Counted from the stretch's first letter, positions 19,601-28,831 are shown. The stretch: 62,919 nucleotides of DNA from a virus (IMGVR_UViG_3300021962_000100:1-62919), one strand, 5' to 3'. Numbers and translations are program-made. The notes: generated from the letters alone by a model not told the origin.

Positions 19601-22021
19601 ATACGCATTTAAAGCAGTATTAAATGCTGGAATAGGACCAACTACAGGAAGTGTTAATGCCGTTTCAGCTAGCGAATTTAACTGTAGACCAGTAGTTGTG
19701 GTTACAGTACCTGGAACAGGACCCGTAAATTGTAAACCATAGTTTGGTGAAAAATTACCTGCCGGATAATTAATTTTTAATTCACCTAAAGCTTTTATCA
19801 ATGCGTTGATTACACCATTTGCTAATGCAAAGGCAACAACCTTATTACTCATTAATTTAAACTTAGGATGCTTATTTGGTTCTATAAAATATTGCAATGC
19901 TTCTCCCTGTACACTTCCATATATTTTTACTTCTGATGTAGATAAGTAAGGATTAATAAAACTTGTATCAGGTGAGTGGAAAGAAATAATATCTAATGGA
20001 ATATTTTGATTTAGTTTATCACCATCATTATCAGTTTTAGTAATAAATGGATCATTGTATTGATAGTTAGCAAATGCTGGGATACTTGTATTATTTAATG
20101 CAGGAACAATAGTATTAAATGGATAGTTAGCATATAATCCTACAATGCCTGAATTTTCAGCACTACCTCTTGGGCTATAGTCACGGAAATTATTAATCAT
20201 TCCTTTAGCCAAGATACTTTTATTACCGTGTCTTGATCCTCTTAATATTTCATAACCTACAATACCGGGGATGTCTTTACCATCATTATCTTTTGGAAAG
20301 ATGATATTTTTAAATTGAACACCCATCAGTCTAATATAAAACTTACCATTAGGTTTTTTATAAAAGTGATTAACAGATGGATGTAATGCATTATCAGGGA
20401 ACTTGTGGTGTCTTATCTCTTTACCACATAGATCGTAATTTGTATTACTTGTTTTAGTCCAACAGTATTGAGTTGAGTTCCAAACTTCCGGTTGATTGTC
20501 AGGATAAATTTCTGTTGACTGCCAATAACCCATTTTACCTCTAGACAATATTACTCCACCATCAGGCAAAGGTGTATTGATAGAAGCTTGTAAAACAGAA
20601 GCTGTATTAATACTTTGAAAAAACATGGAATCTCCAGGCAGGGTAGTTCCAGGTACATTAGCATATGGTCCATTTTCTAAGTAACTTGTACCATTATATA
20701 CATAAGAACCTGCGGGTCTTCCTGGAATATGATAAGATGCAGATTTATCACCTGTATCATATACCCAGCGAATAAAAAATGAATATACTTCATCTCTTAA
20801 ATAACCAGCATTTTTACCACCGTCAATATAATATTCTTCTGGGTATTCTACTGAGACCCATTCAGCTTGTATAAGATTTGCTAAAGGTTGATAATTAAAA
20901 TCAAATTTACTAGTTGGGCCGATCCTAAGTAAATAATTATTTACTTCAGCCATTTGTTCTGATTTCTCAAATACAGGATTCTGAAGTAATAACTCTTCTA
21001 CAGGAACAGTTGCAGCTGTCTCAGGTATTTGATCTAGCACAATAGTTTTTATTCTTGTAGAATAATAGCCTACTCTTTTAGCACTTAAGTTTTGATCAAT
21101 AAATCTTATTACAACTAATTCAAATTCATCAAAATGTTCTGAGTCAGCATCAACAGCAATTTCAAAAGACCCTTTCTCATTTACATAATTAAATATAGGT
21201 TGTGTATAACCTGCAGAAAAATAGTTTGTAACCCTTTGTCTATTAATTGTATACGCTGCTGTTATTGCATAAGATCCATTTTCTATTACACCTTGTTGTT
21301 CAGAAGTTGTTAAATCCAAACAAGGAGTAATAACTAATGATGCTAATCTTATTTTATCACAATCTAAAATTCCTGGTAAAATAGGAGTACAAATATTACA
21401 GTTAGAACCAGGAATAGGATCACAATTTTCTTGCCACGGAACATTAGGCCAAAGCATGGTATCTCCAGAAGGTCCTGTGTATAAGTTACCATTACCTGTA
21501 AAAACATAATCACTTGGTGGCCATGTTTTAGGATCACCTATATTAAGATATCTATCTGGATTTAGTCCATCAGCCCAATATACTTGCCAAGTACAATCAT
21601 CTTTTAATTTTGATGCTCCAGTAATTAAGTCATGTTTAGTAAAGTTTAAACAGTTATCAATTACTATAGGTCTATATTTACAAAGATCAGATTCAAATAA
21701 ACCTATCTCTGAGTTAATTGGTTTCTCATCTAATGAGTTATATCCAACACTATATATAATCCATTTATCACTAAACAAATGTATAGCACCAATTATATAA
21801 ACATATGGTGCATTCATTTTAGTACCCGTTTGAGCACACAGAGCATTTGACTCTTCATTAGATAAAGTACCTAAATCCCCTTCTGCCGTATTATTAACAG
21901 CATTGCGGGCATGTGTCCACATACCTTCCTGTACAAATAATGGATCAGCATCTTTATTTAATCCCTTAATAAAAGAATTAGTTTGTACTTGTGAAGTTTC
22001 TTGACCTTGCTTCTTTGCCAT
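16625..22021 (-). CDS. Tail muzzle/hub-type structural protein (crAss-like), 1798 aa
   Basis: The N-terminus (SFIKGLNKDADPLFVQEGMW, then THARNAVN) is a pattern I associate with the very large tail-tip or muzzle protein conserved in crAss-like phages and related Bacteroidota phages. The protein is 1798 residues long, beta-rich, full of aromatic Gly/Pro/Asn loops, with no transmembrane segments and no recognised enzyme motif. It follows the ring/connector genes at 22021-23741, the order expected when a tail is built outward from the portal. Start and stop codons overlap those of both neighbours as TAATG, so the set is probably translationally coupled. The exact position in the virion is inferred by homology of pattern, not shown here. 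Confidence 0.75.
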   Translation of the reverse strand: MAKKQGQETSQVQTNSFIKGLNKDADPLFVQEGMWTHARNAVNNTAEGDLGTLSNEESNALCAQTGTKMNAPYVYIIGAIHLFSDKWIIYSVGYNSLDEKPINSEIGLFESDLCKYRPIVIDNCLNFTKHDLITGASKLKDDCTWQVYWADGLNPDRYLNIGDPKTWPPSDYVFTGNGNLYTGPSGDTMLWPNVPWQENCDPIPGSNCNICTPILPGILDCDKIRLASLVITPCLDLTTSEQQGVIENGSYAITAAYTINRQRVTNYFSAGYTQPIFNYVNEKGSFEIAVDADSEHFDEFELVVIRFIDQNLSAKRVGYYSTRIKTIVLDQIPETAATVPVEELLLQNPVFEKSEQMAEVNNYLLRIGPTSKFDFNYQPLANLIQAEWVSVEYPEEYYIDGGKNAGYLRDEVYSFFIRWVYDTGDKSASYHIPGRPAGSYVYNGTSYLENGPYANVPGTTLPGDSMFFQSINTASVLQASINTPLPDGGVILSRGKMGYWQSTEIYPDNQPEVWNSTQYCWTKTSNTNYDLCGKEIRHHKFPDNALHPSVNHFYKKPNGKFYIRLMGVQFKNIIFPKDNDGKDIPGIVGYEILRGSRHGNKSILAKGMINNFRDYSPRGSAENSGIVGLYANYPFNTIVPALNNTSIPAFANYQYNDPFITKTDNDGDKLNQNIPLDIISFHSPDTSFINPYLSTSEVKIYGSVQGEALQYFIEPNKHPKFKLMSNKVVAFALANGVINALIKALGELKINYPAGNFSPNYGLQFTGPVPGTVTTTTGLQLNSLAETALTLPVVGPIPAFNTALNAYTNAGGPIAEAFTGGVSLSSIFENAQDGVSSTGHYYTLPQYDKTYSGYELLGPSISGYLNTITTGGQLFYYFIEGTQQAVDTLYAVIKKRQYALELVGHGDYNKFVIPNNSQDKRFVMEEGQYIFDQLQSLTEYVDSSGVNRKYRVNNIKRPKLVVLRTKRGDTAGTTSGPHFLLNANGRSVDQSLMTLGYAIDTFNPIANIPGASNFTPNKVNWTENGKTKNFINKIASHYVGLKYRIENQYGQLDTVQQIVATPCEQKLDYNITTGPNSVQTLSFGSTCGFSNFIQNKTETPTMFGGDTYVNRFTEKNIMHFFYDTLYDVPDNIEWNYFLNQMIPEPKFKVNSQPWDISEFNISNLFSLFSNNPNYGNGLLPGSYYDLDNVYFNKQTNLSLLYPGFIGVRNSYFYTSANGVRDFFVESEVLVDFRDPGTLTWQQPYNKYNYTNLDVLFDSNPEILTKGNYYAYDYSLSASRFLFNQYFTAGILQGTSYNPNVAELCYVSYPNRINYSLQQQETSNVDAWLTFLPLNMVEFKSKLSSVKSFAKTGLFITFENDSPIIYQGVDTLQLDDSGTKVTVGDAGIFAQAPQNVVVAERPYEYGSSQNKYAVVSTPAGLYYISQNQGKVFSFQNGLKEISQDGMKWWFSEFLPYKLLEEFPNYPHTDNPVAGISCTASYDNDNSVLYFSKRDFRLKEKYRGQTTYIQSIDKFQYQNGNGLVVKFKLGDPTYFDDASWTVSYDPKLQFWISFHDWHPNFYVPSKGTFLTTKNNGIWKHNAFCNDYCNFYGVQHPFEIELPVPTGQMVNTIKSIEYYLECYRRDKNLCVDQFHVLDYNFDHAVIHNSDQVSGYLNLNIYPKNDIGLSLQFPKLAPNLASYDILYSKEEHKYRINQFWDITKNRGEFPIGSPYPPNPGPYLPSPDSTVLLGNYDERNIWITEPNGYIKNLNQLNLDYSKPELQRKKFRHYINFIKLSKSNSRDTNMVLKIINTKTQHSPR

Positions 22022-23079
22022 TATACTACTCTTAAGTTATTATAGTTTCTATAATATGGGTTATTAGGGGAATAACTTTCAAACATATAGTAATACTTGC
22101 CATACATTGCTTTTCTGTTTGCTTGCCACATTTGTTCAAGCTCTTTAAAGTTTGGAGTATTTACTACACTTAATGCATTATTTCTTGCTGCCTTAACTCT
22201 TTGTTCTATTAATTGCAATCTTTGCATTACATCCTCTCCATTCATATAAAGATTTTCAAGAATACGTGCCTTTAGTGCATACTCATAATATTCATTAAGT
22301 AAGTCATGATCTGGAACAAGAAGGTTTCCATCTTCATCTTCCATTTGACCTTGATAGTTTAAATACACTTTTCCTGTCTGAAAAGTAGTAAATAAAAACC
22401 CACCTTTGATCCATCCTTGATTTGCTGTATTCCAATAAAGATTTGGACAGTCACATTCTATTTCTTGACTGGCTTTCATTTGTAACGGAATTAAAGCAGT
22501 GTAAACACGTGTTGTTCCAGAATTATTTATAACTTGAATTAATTCCCATTTCTCACCTTTACAGTTCATAAAGACTCTAGGTCTTGTACAAACATCTCCA
22601 TAAGGAGCATTTGGATCATAGGCATCAGGAATAACTGATGGAGTACAAGTTGTAGGACAAGTATTATTTGGACATGCTGCTGTATGGTTGCATGGATTAG
22701 CATTACATACTGAACAATTTACAGTTGCTGGTGCACATACATCTACAGTAGATGGAGTTTCTACATACTGAATTTCTTGCATATTAGTTCCAGATGCCCA
22801 TCCATCATAACCTAAATGTTCTACATATTCGCCACAAATAAATGCAAAGTTAAATGTGTAAAAATCATCTGGAAGTTTAACCTTACCATGACACACATCA
22901 AGTATTACTTCTTTTTGCTGATTGATTCTTAAACCAAGATCATAGTTAATTTTCTTAGCAAGTTTAATTAACTGTTGGGGCTCTATCATATTTTCAAGAG
23001 CAAACGTATTTAAATCAATTGTTACATCTTCTAACAATTGGTCAAACGTTCTATATTTGAGTGTGTAATTAAAGTCCAT
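22021..23079 (-). CDS. Ring/connector tail tubular-type protein with Cys-rich insert
   Basis: A 352-residue protein with an N-terminal helical region (TFDQLLEDVTIDLNTF) and a C-terminal region of long helices (LLNEYYEYALKARILENLYM). This layout fits the head-tail connector ring proteins of crAss-like phages (gp4/gp11-type folds). Between about residues 110 and 150 is a loop packed with Cys (CSVCNANPCN, CPNNTCPTTC), which is unusual for a connector and could form disulfides or bind metal. It sits between another connector candidate and the muzzle gene, with TAATG overlaps on both sides. The role as a virion ring protein is inferred. Confidence 0.65.
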   Translation of the reverse strand: MDFNYTLKYRTFDQLLEDVTIDLNTFALENMIEPQQLIKLAKKINYDLGLRINQQKEVILDVCHGKVKLPDDFYTFNFAFICGEYVEHLGYDGWASGTNMQEIQYVETPSTVDVCAPATVNCSVCNANPCNHTAACPNNTCPTTCTPSVIPDAYDPNAPYGDVCTRPRVFMNCKGEKWELIQVINNSGTTRVYTALIPLQMKASQEIECDCPNLYWNTANQGWIKGGFLFTTFQTGKVYLNYQGQMEDEDGNLLVPDHDLLNEYYEYALKARILENLYMNGEDVMQRLQLIEQRVKAARNNALSVVNTPNFKELEQMWQANRKAMYGKYYYMFESYSPNNPYYRNYNNLRVV

Positions 23080-23741
23080 TATCTAAGTAAATTTTGACTA
23101 TCATCAGAAATATCAGTAGCTATTTGTAATGATATAGTTAGTTCTTTAACAGCAAACTGTTCAATTTCAGAAAATAAATATTCCGGAAATGGCAGCGGCT
23201 GATCTTGTTTTATTAAACAATCATCTGTAGTACATGTGTCTGCCTGTCCTTCAAAAATTGCTTCAGCTCTTACAGCTTCCCAGTCAATATTTGGAAAATA
23301 TAAATAACCATTTAAATACCAGAAATATCTATTCTTATTATACTTAAAGGTTGTAGTTTTAGTCATAGAAACCCAAGTACCAGGATCTGTACGGAAAAGC
23401 TCAATAGTACCATCTATTGAAGATACAGTACGTATAATAGGACCAAATACTCCATCTAAAATTGTAGGAAGTTTTTCTTTTGATCTTTTAAAATAACATC
23501 CAGAGTATACACCAACACAACCAGCTTCTACTTTGTCTACATCAATAAGTTCAATGTAAGGTAGTACTTGGAATATAGAACTAATCTTCATTAGTCTAAA
23601 CTGATTGTCTTCCCTCTTTAAAAGAGTTTGACCGTATTTAGTAAGTAAAAAATATATATTCCTATCGGTTAGGAATGCATCTTCTTTTACACCTTTTAAA
23701 GTAGTTCTGACTCTTGATATTGCTTCCCCAATTGTTGTCAT
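23079..23741 (-). CDS. Ring/connector protein of the head-tail interface
   Basis: A 220-residue protein with N-terminal helices (TIGEAISRVRTTLKGVKED), a beta-rich middle and a C-terminal helix (YLFSEIEQFAVKELTISLQI) ending in DDSQN. This is the common plan of crAss-like connector ring proteins that stack below the portal. The start ATG overlaps the upstream TGA stop as ATGA, and its own stop overlaps the next start, so it is part of a coupled connector-muzzle set. Assigning it to a specific ring is not possible from sequence alone. Confidence 0.6.
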   Translation of the reverse strand: MTTIGEAISRVRTTLKGVKEDAFLTDRNIYFLLTKYGQTLLKREDNQFRLMKISSIFQVLPYIELIDVDKVEAGCVGVYSGCYFKRSKEKLPTILDGVFGPIIRTVSSIDGTIELFRTDPGTWVSMTKTTTFKYNKNRYFWYLNGYLYFPNIDWEAVRAEAIFEGQADTCTTDDCLIKQDQPLPFPEYLFSEIEQFAVKELTISLQIATDISDDSQNLLR

Positions 23742-24319
23742 AGATCAAATTCATTATAGCTTTTTAAAGCATGGTTTTGTTTATTTTTTGCAATATCTTG
23801 AAGTATTGCTTTTTGATATGTCTGCCTAAGTTTAGTAGTAGAATTAACTACAACATACATATTCCAATTTTCCGGATAGTTTTTAGAAACTGATCTTTTA
23901 AAATCTCTACATGCAACAAAACTCCAAAATTCTCTATTCTTCATTTTATGTTTTGGTGCATTGCTTGTAAAAAATATTTTAGCTAGCTTGCCATCAGTAT
24001 TAAAGTTGTTATTATTTACTGTCACACCATACTTATTTGACTTAGCATAATCAACATTTATCTTCTTACTTTTTTGACAAGTACCAATAAAAAGCCATCC
24101 AATAGTTTCAGGTAACTGAACACCATCTCTTTTCTCTATAACTGTGGTATACAGCAACTTATTAAAAGCTTTAATTATATTTCTCAATTCCATATTAGTA
24201 TAATCTTTATACTTAGGATGTTTCTTTTTAAAACTATCAAAGAACTTTTTATTCAATACACTATGCACGTCAGGTCTATACCTTGGTGCGGTTAAATCAG
24301 GTTTTTTAAATTCCTTCAT
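23738..24319 (-). CDS. Conserved basic protein upstream of connector genes
   Basis: A 193-residue basic protein with an N-terminal region rich in Lys (FDSFKKKHPKYKDYTNMEL) and an internal LPETIGWLFIGTC segment. It looks like a protein conserved next to the ring proteins in crAss-like genomes, but I cannot name its function. It is the first gene after a strong terminator (24371-24397). A TATATTTG box lies at 24358-24365, so it probably opens a transcription unit carrying the connectors and muzzle. Its TGA stop overlaps the next start as ATGA. Confidence 0.6.
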   Translation of the reverse strand: MKEFKKPDLTAPRYRPDVHSVLNKKFFDSFKKKHPKYKDYTNMELRNIIKAFNKLLYTTVIEKRDGVQLPETIGWLFIGTCQKSKKINVDYAKSNKYGVTVNNNNFNTDGKLAKIFFTSNAPKHKMKNREFWSFVACRDFKRSVSKNYPENWNMYVVVNSTTKLRQTYQKAILQDIAKNKQNHALKSYNEFDL

Positions 24320-24357
24320 ACTATATAGATTAATATACTAAAAATAACTCACTTTAG

Positions 24358-24365
24358 CAAATATA
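24358..24365 (-). promoter_or_regulatory. Candidate Bacteroidota-type promoter -7 box
   Basis: On the minus strand this reads TATATTTG, a match to the Bacteroidota -7 consensus TAnnTTTG. It lies directly after a terminator and about 38 bases before the ATG at 24319. No convincing -33 TTTG at the usual spacing is visible. A further AT box (TTTAGTATATTAAT) lies nearer the start codon. Confidence 0.4.
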
Positions 24366-24370
24366 CACAT

Positions 24371-24397
24371 AAAACAAAACCCCCGCGAGTGCAGGGG
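24371..24397 (-). terminator. Rho-independent terminator
   Basis: On the minus strand a 7-bp stem (CCCCTGC / GCGGGGG, one G-U pair) with loop ACTC is followed by TTTTGTTTT. It lies downstream of the 24438-24983 gene and closes the appendage-protein unit. Confidence 0.85.
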
Positions 24398-24437
24398 CTT
24401 TGCCTTGTTGTCACAGAAACCAACAAACTGTAACTTC

Positions 24438-24983
24438 TTAAAATATAATTACAACCCTTACCCTCACAGGAGGATCTATTGGTGTTTGATTTAAAGTAAT
24501 TAATATGTCTCCTGTAGTATCATCTGTTGATGCATCCCAAGTTCCATTTGTACTATATGGTTGAATAAGTCTCCAGGTAGTTCCTGCAAGGTACCATATA
24601 TTTAAAACAAAATCTGAAAATTCAGAACCATCCTCACTACATAATGATGGATCTACACCACAAGCAATAAGTTCTGCTCTTGTAACAGAAAGAATATCAC
24701 CATCCAAATTTGAAGTAAATTCTTTTACAAATCTTAATTTCTTTGTTTGATTATCACAGAAATAAGTAACTACATTGTTTAATGCATCTGCTAAAGTTGT
24801 ATCTGTTGCTACAACAGTATCTGATCCACAATCAATAGCTGCACCAGTATAGACTGTACATTGTGCATCAGTAACAGTATAACATGGTTCCGGATCAGGA
24901 CATGCTGCTGGTGTAGGACATGGTGCTGGACTAGTTAAAAAACTATCTTCACACCCACAGTTAGAACATTTATTTATTGACAT
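24438..24983 (-). CDS. Virion appendage protein sharing an anchor domain with the collagen-like fiber
   Basis: A 181-residue protein. Residues 1-75 contain two CxxC pairs near the start, a Pro/Cys stretch (PCPTPAACPDPEPC), then TVTDAQCTVYTGAAIDC and DTTLADALNNVV. The same series occurs at the N-terminus of the 1938-residue collagen-like protein at 50991-56807, so both probably dock to the same virion component. The remainder is a small beta-rich domain. It is the last gene before a strong terminator and follows the long fiber-like gene at 24995. A fiber, adaptor or decoration role is inferred from the shared domain. Confidence 0.6.
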   Translation of the reverse strand: MSINKCSNCGCEDSFLTSPAPCPTPAACPDPEPCYTVTDAQCTVYTGAAIDCGSDTVVATDTTLADALNNVVTYFCDNQTKKLRFVKEFTSNLDGDILSVTRAELIACGVDPSLCSEDGSEFSDFVLNIWYLAGTTWRLIQPYSTNGTWDASTDDTTGDILITLNQTPIDPPVRVRVVIIF

Positions 24984-24994
24984 ATCTTATAGTA

Positions 24995-26653
24995 TTATGG
25001 GCAAACAGCTGAGAATCCGGTTTCAGTATTACAATGACCTAAGTATCCTATTAAACCATCAAGAGTAAAATAAAATCCACCAATTTGGTTTTCATCTCCA
25101 GCATCACAAGAAAATGGCCATGTCAAATTAAATGTATCTGAAAGCAATGGAAAATTTGCATTAGAAGGAGCATTGTGAATATCTGTTCCACTACCAATGT
25201 AGTTAGGAAGATACTCTCCTGATCTAACATTACTTGTAATCAATCTTAATGGAGAGTTTCCTTGAATTCCGCTACCTCTTGTTGTACTAATTTCTACATC
25301 ATGTACAACTTGAACTGTAAGTGCTTTTGTTGAAGTAATACTAACTCTAATTGCAGATGTTAAACATGTACCATAAGTTGGATCAACATCAATAGGTCTA
25401 AGAGCAGTATCCCAAGCTTTATAATAAGTAGCATCTAAGTTTGCTGCTGTAACAGAAGAAGGAATAACAGAACCACCATTGTTAAATGAAATAGCACCAT
25501 TAGCATTAATAGAACAACCACCAACACCACTCCAAGTTGTACAACCAGAGATTGAATTATATGCAGAAGTAGATGATAAAGTAACAACACTTCCAGGAGA
25601 AGATGGATTTTCTAATGGAACATAAACAGTTCCTCTAAAGTGAATTTGATTTCCAATTCTTCTACACTGTGGTTTTGTTACTCCTGAATAATATGCAAAT
25701 CCTTCAAGATCTACCCAACCAGTATCTGTAATATTTGCTGTAACATTAAATGCAGGCCCTGAGGAAACTGATAAATTTACTGTAGCTGTATCTGAAACTG
25801 TAACTTCAACTGTTTGTGCATATTGATATACATCACAAAGTGCTACCCAAAGATTATTGATTGCATCTGCTACAGTAGCATAAGATCCTGCTTGTATCCA
25901 ATTTGAATTTGTAGAAAATGCAGTTCCTGTTGTTAATTGTAAATCTGTATCATCAATACAAATTGCAGAAATAGCAGAAATTAAATCTGATGTAGTTCCA
26001 GTAGTTGAATAATATGAACACCATATATCATTAATAAATGCCTCTAATACAACATCAATATCTTGAGTAGTACCAATGTTTAAAGAACCAATTGTACAAT
26101 CTAATGTAAATGATGGTAAAACTAATGTAGGAACTGGAGCGGCTTCTAGTGCTGTAACTCTTACTTCTAAATCTAATATGTTAGAATTTATTTCAGTAAT
26201 TTCTGTTACTAATGAACATACTTTAGTTCCGATTGCTTGTGCATATTCTGAAACAGTCATTACAGTAACTCTATCTACTATAAAGCAATCTGCTACTGTT
26301 ACTAATGTGTCAGCACTTGCTGACTTTGTAGAACCTGTAGTAAGTGGACTTGTAGCAGGATCTGATACAGTAGTTACTTCATTTTGTAAAGTACAAATTT
26401 GCTCAATCAAAAATTGTATAAGTGCTTGAAAATCATTTGGACCACAAGCAGTTAGATTGAAACATGAAAGATCATAGTTAGTTACATTTAATGTATCTAA
26501 CACTGCACATAATTCTGTTGCAAGTTTAAATATAACATCTGAAATTGTATCACCTGCGCACAGTTTGATACAAGGGATATCTGGTCCTTGCCAAATCACA
26601 CAGTTACTGGAGATTGGACTACAAGGTGAGTTATCATAATTAAGTGGCTTCAT
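24995..26653 (-). CDS. Putative tail or head fiber protein with repeated anchor-like modules
   Basis: A 552-residue protein in which a motif of the type DTISDVIFKLATELC recurs (GDTISDVIFKLATELC, TVADAINNLWVALC, and a weaker DIDVVLEAFINDIWC). A helical stretch near residues 150-172 may be a short coiled coil. From about residue 330 the protein is Ser/Thr/Gly-rich and beta-like (RRIGNQIHFRGTVYV), as expected for a terminal receptor-contacting domain. A TTTTTGTATATTATAG box lies just upstream of the start at 26653. The fiber role is inferred from organisation; no depolymerase motif is seen. Confidence 0.6.
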   Translation of the reverse strand: MKPLNYDNSPCSPISSNCVIWQGPDIPCIKLCAGDTISDVIFKLATELCAVLDTLNVTNYDLSCFNLTACGPNDFQALIQFLIEQICTLQNEVTTVSDPATSPLTTGSTKSASADTLVTVADCFIVDRVTVMTVSEYAQAIGTKVCSLVTEITEINSNILDLEVRVTALEAAPVPTLVLPSFTLDCTIGSLNIGTTQDIDVVLEAFINDIWCSYYSTTGTTSDLISAISAICIDDTDLQLTTGTAFSTNSNWIQAGSYATVADAINNLWVALCDVYQYAQTVEVTVSDTATVNLSVSSGPAFNVTANITDTGWVDLEGFAYYSGVTKPQCRRIGNQIHFRGTVYVPLENPSSPGSVVTLSSTSAYNSISGCTTWSGVGGCSINANGAISFNNGGSVIPSSVTAANLDATYYKAWDTALRPIDVDPTYGTCLTSAIRVSITSTKALTVQVVHDVEISTTRGSGIQGNSPLRLITSNVRSGEYLPNYIGSGTDIHNAPSNANFPLLSDTFNLTWPFSCDAGDENQIGGFYFTLDGLIGYLGHCNTETGFSAVCP

Positions 26654-26666
26654 ATTTCTTCTATTA

Positions 26667-26682
26667 CTATAATATACAAAAA
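26667..26682 (-). promoter_or_regulatory. Candidate late promoter, TTTTTGTATATTATAG
   Basis: The minus strand carries TTTTTGTATATTATAG 13 bases before the ATG at 26653. Nearly the same string occurs before the genes starting at 47726, 58248 and 60461, so it is probably a shared promoter or other control element. Confidence 0.45.
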
Positions 26683-26686
26683 TTTA

Positions 26687-28621
26687 TTAAGATTGGCAAG
26701 TTCTACCAGTGCTTCCACAACCACAGTTACCTCCGCAAGAACCCCCACAATTACATCCAGTATTACATCCACAACTTGGGGTTGCACATGTATAATCTGG
26801 ATTAACTAATGCTTTTAAATCTATTAGTTGTTTTTGAATGATGTACTGTTGATCTTCTTCAGGACAACAATTAGATATACCATATCTTAATTCAAGAACT
26901 TGTTTATATAAAGCTTCTGCAGCTTTACATGAAATTTCTTCATATTTCCAAGTAGAACAATATGGTGTGTTGTATCCTGGCTTTAACGATCTTCTTGGAT
27001 AAATAGGAGGAGGACATGTATGAACATCACCATCTAATGTACAATCCCCAAAATATTCTACATAATCTGTAGGATAAGATGTAAGCCAGTGAGCCATACA
27101 TATTCTTTCTGATCTTTGACCTGAAAGTAATGTAATTGTTTGAACAGTACCTTCACAGTCTAGATAGTCATAATTATGACTAACAGTATCATGGTTTTTA
27201 ACTCTTGAGCATATACAAGGAAAACTTGTAAGACAGTCTTCACATGTTGTAAATGAGTTTGCTATATCTCCAAGAATTCCTGCTCCAACACTTGTCATTG
27301 CAACACTGACTCTCCAGCATGTTGTAGGACACCACTCAAGAATAATAATCTCTGTTACATATTCTGAAAGATCAGTTGAAGTAATTATACTAGTTTCAAT
27401 ACCATTACAATCTGTAAGCTCATAATAAGTTGTTTTACAAGCTTCACAATCATCATATGCAACTGAAACTGAAGTAGGAACATCTGATGGAATTGGATCT
27501 GGATATTCTTCAACAATCCAACATCCCGGACAGTCTGGATTTAATTCAACAACTTGTCCTACATAAGCACTGAGGTCAGATGATGTATAAATTATTGTAC
27601 CTAAATCATCACAATTAGTTAGTAAATAATTTGGATTAGGATTACATGAAGTACAATCATCATATGCTTGTAAAACAACTACATCAATAGCACAATCACA
27701 ATCTACTACACTATTAACTATCCAACAGTTATCATATCCATCTATTTGTACAACTTGACCAAGAATTGCATATTGACCAAGAGATTGAGCTGTTGTATAA
27801 ATTGGATCTAATACATCAGCACAATCAAATAATTCATAACATGGAGTTGGACATAAACCATCTACACATTGACCACCATCTATTACAGTATAACTAGAAG
27901 GAACTTGCGGATATACTAAAGAGCATCCTTTCCAATACCCACTGATTGTAGTAGATACTACTACACCATCACAGTCAATATAATATAATTTACCTGAACC
28001 AGTAATTTCATAACAAGTACAATCACATGAACAAGGAAGATCTCCATCAACTGCAACTGTAATTGGATTACTAGGATCTAAATTTGTATCAACAGACCAA
28101 TTAACTACATAGTAACAATCAAATCCTAAATCTGCATCAACTTCTATTGAAGCATAACCATTTACATATGCTGATAAATCTGTATCTGTTACAGTAGGTA
28201 CAAGTGAACTATCACATGGCCAAACAACATATAATGGAGTTGGACATGTAGGACATGTAATTACTTCATCTCCACATGGTGTTTCATATGTAGTAGTACT
28301 ATCCCAAGTATAAACACCACTTCCTGGAAAGTCTGTTGGAACAACATTAAGATTAAGATAGTTAGCCCCAGTAATTGGACTACCTGGATCTGCAGTTGTA
28401 CCAGTAAAGATTCTATAACACTGAACACTTAAACCTACATAACTATCAGTTAAAGGATCATATCCTACTCCTGAAATACCATTGTATATATTTATGCCTG
28501 GTGTAGGTGGATTTGTTGTACCATTAACACTAAAATATAATGTATTTCCACCACAACATGGTTCAAATGCAATCCATGAATTTGATGCGGGTGTTGTAAG
28601 TGTTGTTTTTGGTACTGACAT
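26687..28621 (-). CDS. Cys-rich repeat virion protein
   Basis: A 644-residue protein built from repeats of roughly 60-65 residues. Each repeat contains a YxLxxC, a DLSxYV, a CWxV and a YDDCxxC segment (for example YELTDCNG, DLSAYVGQVVEL, CWIVEEY, AYDDCEAC); about six copies run from residue 100 to 470. The last 30 residues are an almost pure Cys/Gly/Asn tail (CGCNTGCNCGGSCGGNCGCG). No enzyme motif is visible. It lies among appendage genes. Extensive disulfide bonding or metal binding is plausible. Function beyond a structural one is unknown. Confidence 0.65.
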   Translation of the reverse strand: MSVPKTTLTTPASNSWIAFEPCCGGNTLYFSVNGTTNPPTPGINIYNGISGVGYDPLTDSYVGLSVQCYRIFTGTTADPGSPITGANYLNLNVVPTDFPGSGVYTWDSTTTYETPCGDEVITCPTCPTPLYVVWPCDSSLVPTVTDTDLSAYVNGYASIEVDADLGFDCYYVVNWSVDTNLDPSNPITVAVDGDLPCSCDCTCYEITGSGKLYYIDCDGVVVSTTISGYWKGCSLVYPQVPSSYTVIDGGQCVDGLCPTPCYELFDCADVLDPIYTTAQSLGQYAILGQVVQIDGYDNCWIVNSVVDCDCAIDVVVLQAYDDCTSCNPNPNYLLTNCDDLGTIIYTSSDLSAYVGQVVELNPDCPGCWIVEEYPDPIPSDVPTSVSVAYDDCEACKTTYYELTDCNGIETSIITSTDLSEYVTEIIILEWCPTTCWRVSVAMTSVGAGILGDIANSFTTCEDCLTSFPCICSRVKNHDTVSHNYDYLDCEGTVQTITLLSGQRSERICMAHWLTSYPTDYVEYFGDCTLDGDVHTCPPPIYPRRSLKPGYNTPYCSTWKYEEISCKAAEALYKQVLELRYGISNCCPEEDQQYIIQKQLIDLKALVNPDYTCATPSCGCNTGCNCGGSCGGNCGCGSTGRTCQS

Positions 28622-28627
28622 ATTTAA

Positions 28628-28810
28628 TTATTTATATCTATCTTTTCCCCAAACTTGATTTGTTTGAGATACTGTTGCCATTGTTTTTCTTTGCTTGAGT
28701 CCAGATTCATAAGATGTTAAACATCCTGAACATACTGTTTTACCATCTGATGCTGTTCTCTTCTGACATCCACATGATAATTTCTTTTTGCAGTTTGGGC
28801 AGTTAGCCAT
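28628..28810 (-). CDS. Small zinc-ribbon protein
   Basis: A 60-residue protein with CPNC, CGC and CSGC clusters in the first 30 residues, spaced as in a zinc ribbon, followed by a basic tail. Similar small proteins occur next to structural genes in Bacteroidota phages, but the function is unknown. The start at 28810 is preceded by AACCAACA with a 4-base gap, the same element found before four other genes. It sits between two Cys-rich structural genes. Confidence 0.65.
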   Translation of the reverse strand: MANCPNCKKKLSCGCQKRTASDGKTVCSGCLTSYESGLKQRKTMATVSQTNQVWGKDRYK

Positions 28811-28831
28811 AAGTTGTTGGTTTTAAATAAG

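Noticed and set aside
24417-24427. A plus-strand ACCAACAAAC string near 24420 as another AACCAACA start-site element
   Set aside because: It is on the opposite strand from all nearby genes and not next to a start codon.
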